64,000 bases of DNA from Flavobacteriaceae bacterium (GTDB lineage: Bacteria; Bacteroidota; Bacteroidia; Flavobacteriales; Flavobacteriaceae), in contig JABSPK010000003.1 of NCBI GenBank assembly GCA_013214065.1, positions 124,001 to 188,000 on the forward strand, read 5' to 3'. The notes beneath the pieces were generated by a model, which was not told where the DNA came from, did not search any database, and saw only the letters and a program-made list of their open reading frames with translations. Shown here piece after piece: positions 60,766 to 64,000 of this stretch (its first letter is position 1; every line of letters starts with the position of its first letter). The position numbers and the translations under genes were made by a program.

Positions 60766-62307
60766 TTATCGAGGCTCCATGACCACAAACGGAATGATCA
60801 TTTCCTCCAAGGAAATACCTCCATGTTGATAGGTATTGCGATAATAACTGACGTAATGGTTGTAATTATTGGGATAGGCGAAAAACAAATCGTTCTTTGC
60901 GAAAATATAGGAACTGCTGACGTTGATATTCGGTAAATGCACTTTCGCCGGTTCTTTTGCAGCCAAAACTTCCTTTTCGTTAAAGGTCAAGCTTCTGCCG
61001 GTTTTATAGCGCAGGTTCAGACTGGTCTCACGATCGCCGATGACTTTGGAAGGTTGTTTCACGTTAATCGTGCCGTGATCTGTTGTAATCAATAATTTAA
61101 ACCCAAGTTGTTGCGCTTGTTGGATGATTTCCAACAATGGCGAATTCTTGAACCAACTCAGTGTCAAGGAACGATAGGCTTTATCATTACTGGCCAACTC
61201 CTTAATGACTTCCATTTCGGTCTTTGCGTGCGATAACATGTCGACGAAGTTGTACACAATAACCGTCAAATCGTTGTCTTTTTGTGATCTGAAATTCTGT
61301 GCCAATTGCTTTCCTTGCCGTAAGCTGCTGATTTTGTGGTATTCCCATTTCAATTCAAGTCGAAGCCGTTTCAGTTGGGCTTCCAAAAACTGCGCTTCGT
61401 AGAGGTTCTTGCCGCCATCTTCGGTATCGTTTTTCCAGAATTCAGGATGCTGTTTCTCCATTTGCAGGGGCGTCAGTCCTGAAAAAATAGCATTGCGTGC
61501 ATATTGGGTAGCGGTGGGCAAAATGCTGTAATATGGGGTTTCCGAGCTTTTCTTGTAAAAATTGGAAACCACATCCTCAAAAGCGAACCACTGATCATAC
61601 CTCAGATTATCGATGACGACTAAAAGGGTAGGGGTGTTTTTCAACTCAGGTTGGACCAACTCCTTGAAAACCCGGTGCGAAAGCACAGGTCCGTCCCCAT
61701 CGAACCAATTGCGATAATACTTATCGACGAATTTGCTGAACTGGGTATTGGCTTCGACCTTTTGGGACTCCAGGATTTCGAACATACCGGAATCCTCGAT
61801 GGCCTCGAGCTGAAGTTCCCAAAATATCAACTTCTTATATAATTCCGCCCATTCCTCATGACTGTTCACCATGGACAGGTCCATTGCGATTTTTCGGAAT
61901 TCCTGTTGGTAATTCGCCGTTGTGCGCTCCGAAACCAATCGCGAATTGTCCAAGTTCTTTTTAAGGGATAGTAGAATTTGGTTCGGATTGACCGGTTTGA
62001 TCAAGTAATCGGCGATTTTGTTGCCGATCGCTTCATCCATAATGTATTCTTCCTCGCTCTTGGTAATCATCACAACGGGCAAGGTGGCATCGATCTGTTT
62101 CAATTCGTTCAAGGTTTCCAATCCTGAAATGCCCGGCATGTTTTCATCCAAGAAGACAATATCGAAATTCCGTTCGGACAACTCTTCCAAGGCATCTTGA
62201 CCACTGGGTGATGTAGCCACCTGATAACCTTTGTTTTCTAGAAAGAGGATATGGGGTTTGAGTAGTTCGATTTCGTCGTCAACCCAAAGAATTGAGATTT
62301 GTTTCAT
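60766..62307 (-). CDS. porX: PorX-type response regulator with PglZ phosphatase domain
   Basis: A 513-residue protein: receiver domain (1-120) with WVDDEIELL and phospho-acceptor Asp54 in IVFLDENMPGI, and Lys in MITKSEEEY; a helical linker; and a C-terminal PglZ domain (about 200-513, LVVIDNLRYDQW, ITTDHGTINV). PorX controls the type IX secretion system, gliding and virulence factors in Bacteroidota, and its PglZ domain has phosphodiesterase activity on oligonucleotides. The start at 62307 matches known PorX starts. The partner kinase PorY is not adjacent. Confidence 0.95.
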   Translation of the reverse strand: MKQISILWVDDEIELLKPHILFLENKGYQVATSPSGQDALEELSERNFDIVFLDENMPGISGLETLNELKQIDATLPVVMITKSEEEYIMDEAIGNKIADYLIKPVNPNQILLSLKKNLDNSRLVSERTTANYQQEFRKIAMDLSMVNSHEEWAELYKKLIFWELQLEAIEDSGMFEILESQKVEANTQFSKFVDKYYRNWFDGDGPVLSHRVFKELVQPELKNTPTLLVVIDNLRYDQWFAFEDVVSNFYKKSSETPYYSILPTATQYARNAIFSGLTPLQMEKQHPEFWKNDTEDGGKNLYEAQFLEAQLKRLRLELKWEYHKISSLRQGKQLAQNFRSQKDNDLTVIVYNFVDMLSHAKTEMEVIKELASNDKAYRSLTLSWFKNSPLLEIIQQAQQLGFKLLITTDHGTINVKQPSKVIGDRETSLNLRYKTGRSLTFNEKEVLAAKEPAKVHLPNINVSSSYIFAKNDLFFAYPNNYNHYVSYYRNTYQHGGISLEEMIIPFVVMEPR

Positions 62308-62315
62308 ATAGTAGC

Positions 62316-62323
62316 TATCTTTG
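62316..62323 (+). promoter_or_regulatory. -7 box of the HD phosphohydrolase gene
   Basis: TATCTTTG with TTG at 62292-62294, 21 bases upstream. It includes the longer possible TTG start at 62321, so translation must begin further downstream. Confidence 0.68.
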
Positions 62324-62341
62324 CGGAATAATCCTGACGCC

Positions 62342-63556
62342 TTGGCCGAGACCAATAAGCTTAAAATATTTAACGACCCAATCTACGGTTTTATTGGCAC
62401 ACCCAATGAACTTATTTTCAACCTGATCGCGCATCCGTATTTTCAACGATTGCGGAGGATTTCGCAGATGGGAATGTCTTATGTGGTCTACCCTGGGGCG
62501 CATCATACCCGGTTTCACCACGCGCTGGGCTGCATGCATTTGATGCGTAAGGTCATCGGCGTCTTACGGTTCAAAGGGGTATCCATTTCGGAAACGGAGG
62601 AAACCGGTTTGCTTTGTGCCATTTTACTACATGATATCGGGCATGGCCCTTTTTCACACGCCCTTGAACATGTTTTGGTGCCCGATAAAGGCCATGAGGA
62701 GATCTCCTTGTTGTTCATGCAGCGATTGAATACGGAATTTAATGGTGCGCTGGATATGGCCTTAAGGATATTCAAAAAAGAGCATCCCAAGAATTTCATG
62801 AACCAGTTGGTTTCTAGCCAATTGGATATGGACCGATTGGATTACCTCAAACGAGACAGTTTTTATACCGGGGTCTCTGAAGGCAACATCAACTCTGAAC
62901 GTTTGCTGACCATGTTGAATGTCAAGGACAATGAATTGGTGGTCGAAGAAAAGGGGATCTATTCCGTTGAGAAGTTCTTAATGGCCCGACGGTTCATGTA
63001 CTGGCAAGTTTACCTCCATAAAACAGGTTTGGTGGCCGAGCAATTGCTGGTAAAGGTCATTCGAAGGGCGCGCCAATTACTCGTAGCGGGTCGATTGCAA
63101 AACTGCCCGGTTGTACTCAAAGGGTTCTTACAAGAGTCGGAAAACCCATTTTCACTCGAGGCTTTTGCCGAACTTGATGATATCGATGTGCTGTCCGCTT
63201 TAAAAGCATGGAAGAAGGAACCTGATTTTGTGATTTCAACGCTTTCCGAAATGTTGTTGAATCGAAGACTGTTGAAAATCAAGATCAAAGACCGCCCGAT
63301 CGATACTGCCAAACTTGAAGAACGAAAGGCGTTTTTGAAGCAGACCCATCAATTGGACGACCAAGAAGTAGCCTTCTTCGTCTTTGGTGGGGAACTGCGC
63401 AACCGTGCCTATAACGATGCCGAAGAGAACATCAATATCCTGACCAAGAAAGGAAAATTGGTCGATGTTGCTAAAGCTTCCGACCATTTCAACTTGAAGG
63501 CGCTTTCAAAAGAAGTGGTGAAGTATTATGCCTGCTATCCCAAGAATGGCGTTTAG
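62342..63556 (+). CDS. HD-domain phosphohydrolase, dGTPase/SAMHD1-like
   Basis: A 404-residue protein with His and Asp metal ligands in YPGAHHTRFHHALGCMH and LLHDIGHGPFSHALEH, and SQLDMDRLDYLKRDSFYTG, the pattern of HD domains that act on nucleotides or cyclic dinucleotides. The start is set at the TTG at 62342 (giving (M)AETNKLKIFNDPIYG), because the frame's earlier TTG at 62321 lies within the promoter -7 box and because relatives begin MANxNKLKIFNDPIYG. Substrate unknown. Confidence 0.88.
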   Translation: MAETNKLKIFNDPIYGFIGTPNELIFNLIAHPYFQRLRRISQMGMSYVVYPGAHHTRFHHALGCMHLMRKVIGVLRFKGVSISETEETGLLCAILLHDIGHGPFSHALEHVLVPDKGHEEISLLFMQRLNTEFNGALDMALRIFKKEHPKNFMNQLVSSQLDMDRLDYLKRDSFYTGVSEGNINSERLLTMLNVKDNELVVEEKGIYSVEKFLMARRFMYWQVYLHKTGLVAEQLLVKVIRRARQLLVAGRLQNCPVVLKGFLQESENPFSLEAFAELDDIDVLSALKAWKKEPDFVISTLSEMLLNRRLLKIKIKDRPIDTAKLEERKAFLKQTHQLDDQEVAFFVFGGELRNRAYNDAEENINILTKKGKLVDVAKASDHFNLKALSKEVVKYYACYPKNGV

Positions 63557-63566
63557 TAAATTTTCT

Positions 63567-63574
63567 TACTTTTG
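63567..63574 (+). promoter_or_regulatory. -7 box of lpxD
   Basis: TACTTTTG, a TAnnTTTG match, only five bases before the lpxD ATG at 63580, so this message may be leaderless. A -33 TTG is not clear. Confidence 0.5.
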
Positions 63575-63579
63575 CCGAA

Positions 63580-64000
63580 ATGGAATTTACCGCCACCCAA
63601 ATCGCCGGAATATTAGAGGGCGAAGTCGAAGGAAACCCTGAAACTTCGGTAAACAAACTTTCCAAGATCGAGGAAGGGGAGAAAGGTTCGTTGACCTTTC
63701 TGGCCAACCCGAAATACACCCCTTATATTTATTCCACAAAAGCTTCGATAACCATCGTCAACCGCGACTTTATCCCTGAGCAACAGGTCAAAACGACCCT
63801 GATCAAGGTGGATGACGCCTATAAGTCGTTTTCGAAACTTTTGGAATACTACAATCAAGTCAAGAACAACAAAGTGGGTGTCGAAAACCCCTCTTTCGTA
63901 TCTGAAAGCGCCCATTATGGAGAAGCCTTTTATTTAGGGGCGTTTTCTTATTTGGGTGATAATGTTGCCATTGGCGACAACGTCAAGGTATACCCTAACG
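63580..64000 (+). CDS. lpxD: UDP-3-O-acyl-glucosamine N-acyltransferase (5' part, runs off window)
   Basis: The first 140 residues of LpxD, cut by the right edge. The N-terminal uridine-binding domain (MEFTATQIAGILEGEVEG, then GSLTFLANPKYTPYIY) and the start of the left-handed beta-helix hexapeptide repeats (GEAFYLGAFSYLGDNVAIGDN) are clear. LpxD adds the third acyl chain step in lipid A synthesis, in the cytoplasm at the inner membrane. In Bacteroidota the order HD-domain gene, lpxD, lpxC is common. Confidence 0.94.
   Translation, partial: MEFTATQIAGILEGEVEGNPETSVNKLSKIEEGEKGSLTFLANPKYTPYIYSTKASITIVNRDFIPEQQVKTTLIKVDDAYKSFSKLLEYYNQVKNNKVGVENPSFVSESAHYGEAFYLGAFSYLGDNVAIGDNVKVYPN

Noticed and set aside
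27-64000. Mobile element, prophage or integron
   Set aside because: No transposase, integrase, long terminal repeats or composition break was seen; the XRE-type regulators alone are too weak as phage evidence.

Overview
The window is chromosomal DNA from a member of the Bacteroidota, most likely a marine Flavobacteriaceae (class Flavobacteriia). The signs are Bacteroidota promoters (TTG about 17-21 bp before TAnnTTTG), few Shine-Dalgarno sites, a PorX-type PglZ response regulator, TonB/CarboxypepD_reg receptors, DUF5916, DUF6702, DUF6146 and DUF6787 proteins, a short ParE with an adjacent ParC, and moderate GC. I do not name a species. I see no rRNA, tRNA, insertion sequence, prophage block or CRISPR array. 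Gene content is mostly housekeeping plus transport, with a strong metal (probably zinc) theme.

Region 1 (1-18.5 kb): a LolD-type ATPase, MsrA, a PhoD phosphatase paired with an aspartoacylase-like hydrolase, then the most interesting block. A MerC-folE operon and a MacB-type ABC transporter operon diverge from one operator (5535-5557). The transporter operon is an ATPase, a permease with a 130-residue His-rich insert and two small CxxC-containing exported paralogues. A near-identical, perfectly palindromic operator (16683-16705) lies before a COG0523/CobW metallochaperone GTPase. In all three promoters the operator centre sits 22-24 bp from the -7 box, over the -33 region, as expected for a repressor. 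The best reading is a zinc-starvation (Zur-like) regulon. Between these lie HupE/UreJ, DUF6702, an M19 dipeptidase, an ArgE-like deacylase with a YfcC transporter, an LCIB-type carbonic anhydrase and a DinB lipoprotein.

Region 2 (16.7-36.8 kb): gamma-glutamyltranspeptidase, two divergent approximately 1030-1050 aa sortilin/BNR-repeat exported proteins, an NlpC/P60 lipoprotein, and a long minus-strand series: a small HCELC-type membrane protein, a TonB receptor with a ZnuD-like DHA plug motif, a lipoprotein, a second CELC protein, an ABC ATPase with two ABC-2/DUF3526 permeases, and a DUF5916 protein. This looks like a second metal (zinc or copper) transport locus.

Region 3 (36.2-51.5 kb): conserved flavobacterial small proteins (DUF6787, DUF6146, DUF937), short SerA, SerC, a LuxC-like acyl-CoA reductase and a divergent ferredoxin, agmatinase, YchF, an EamA exporter, ParE-ParC, a sterol-desaturase family protein and TerC.

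Region 4 (51.5-64 kb): two paralogous XRE-type regulators, an Lrp/AsnC regulator coupled to a DinB protein, AroB divergent from proline dehydrogenase, alanine dehydrogenase, TsaE, PorX, an HD phosphohydrolase, and the start of lpxD running off the right edge. Two genes too short for usual gene calls (42 and 45 aa) are added, and many start codons are moved downstream using promoters, gene overlaps and family alignments.
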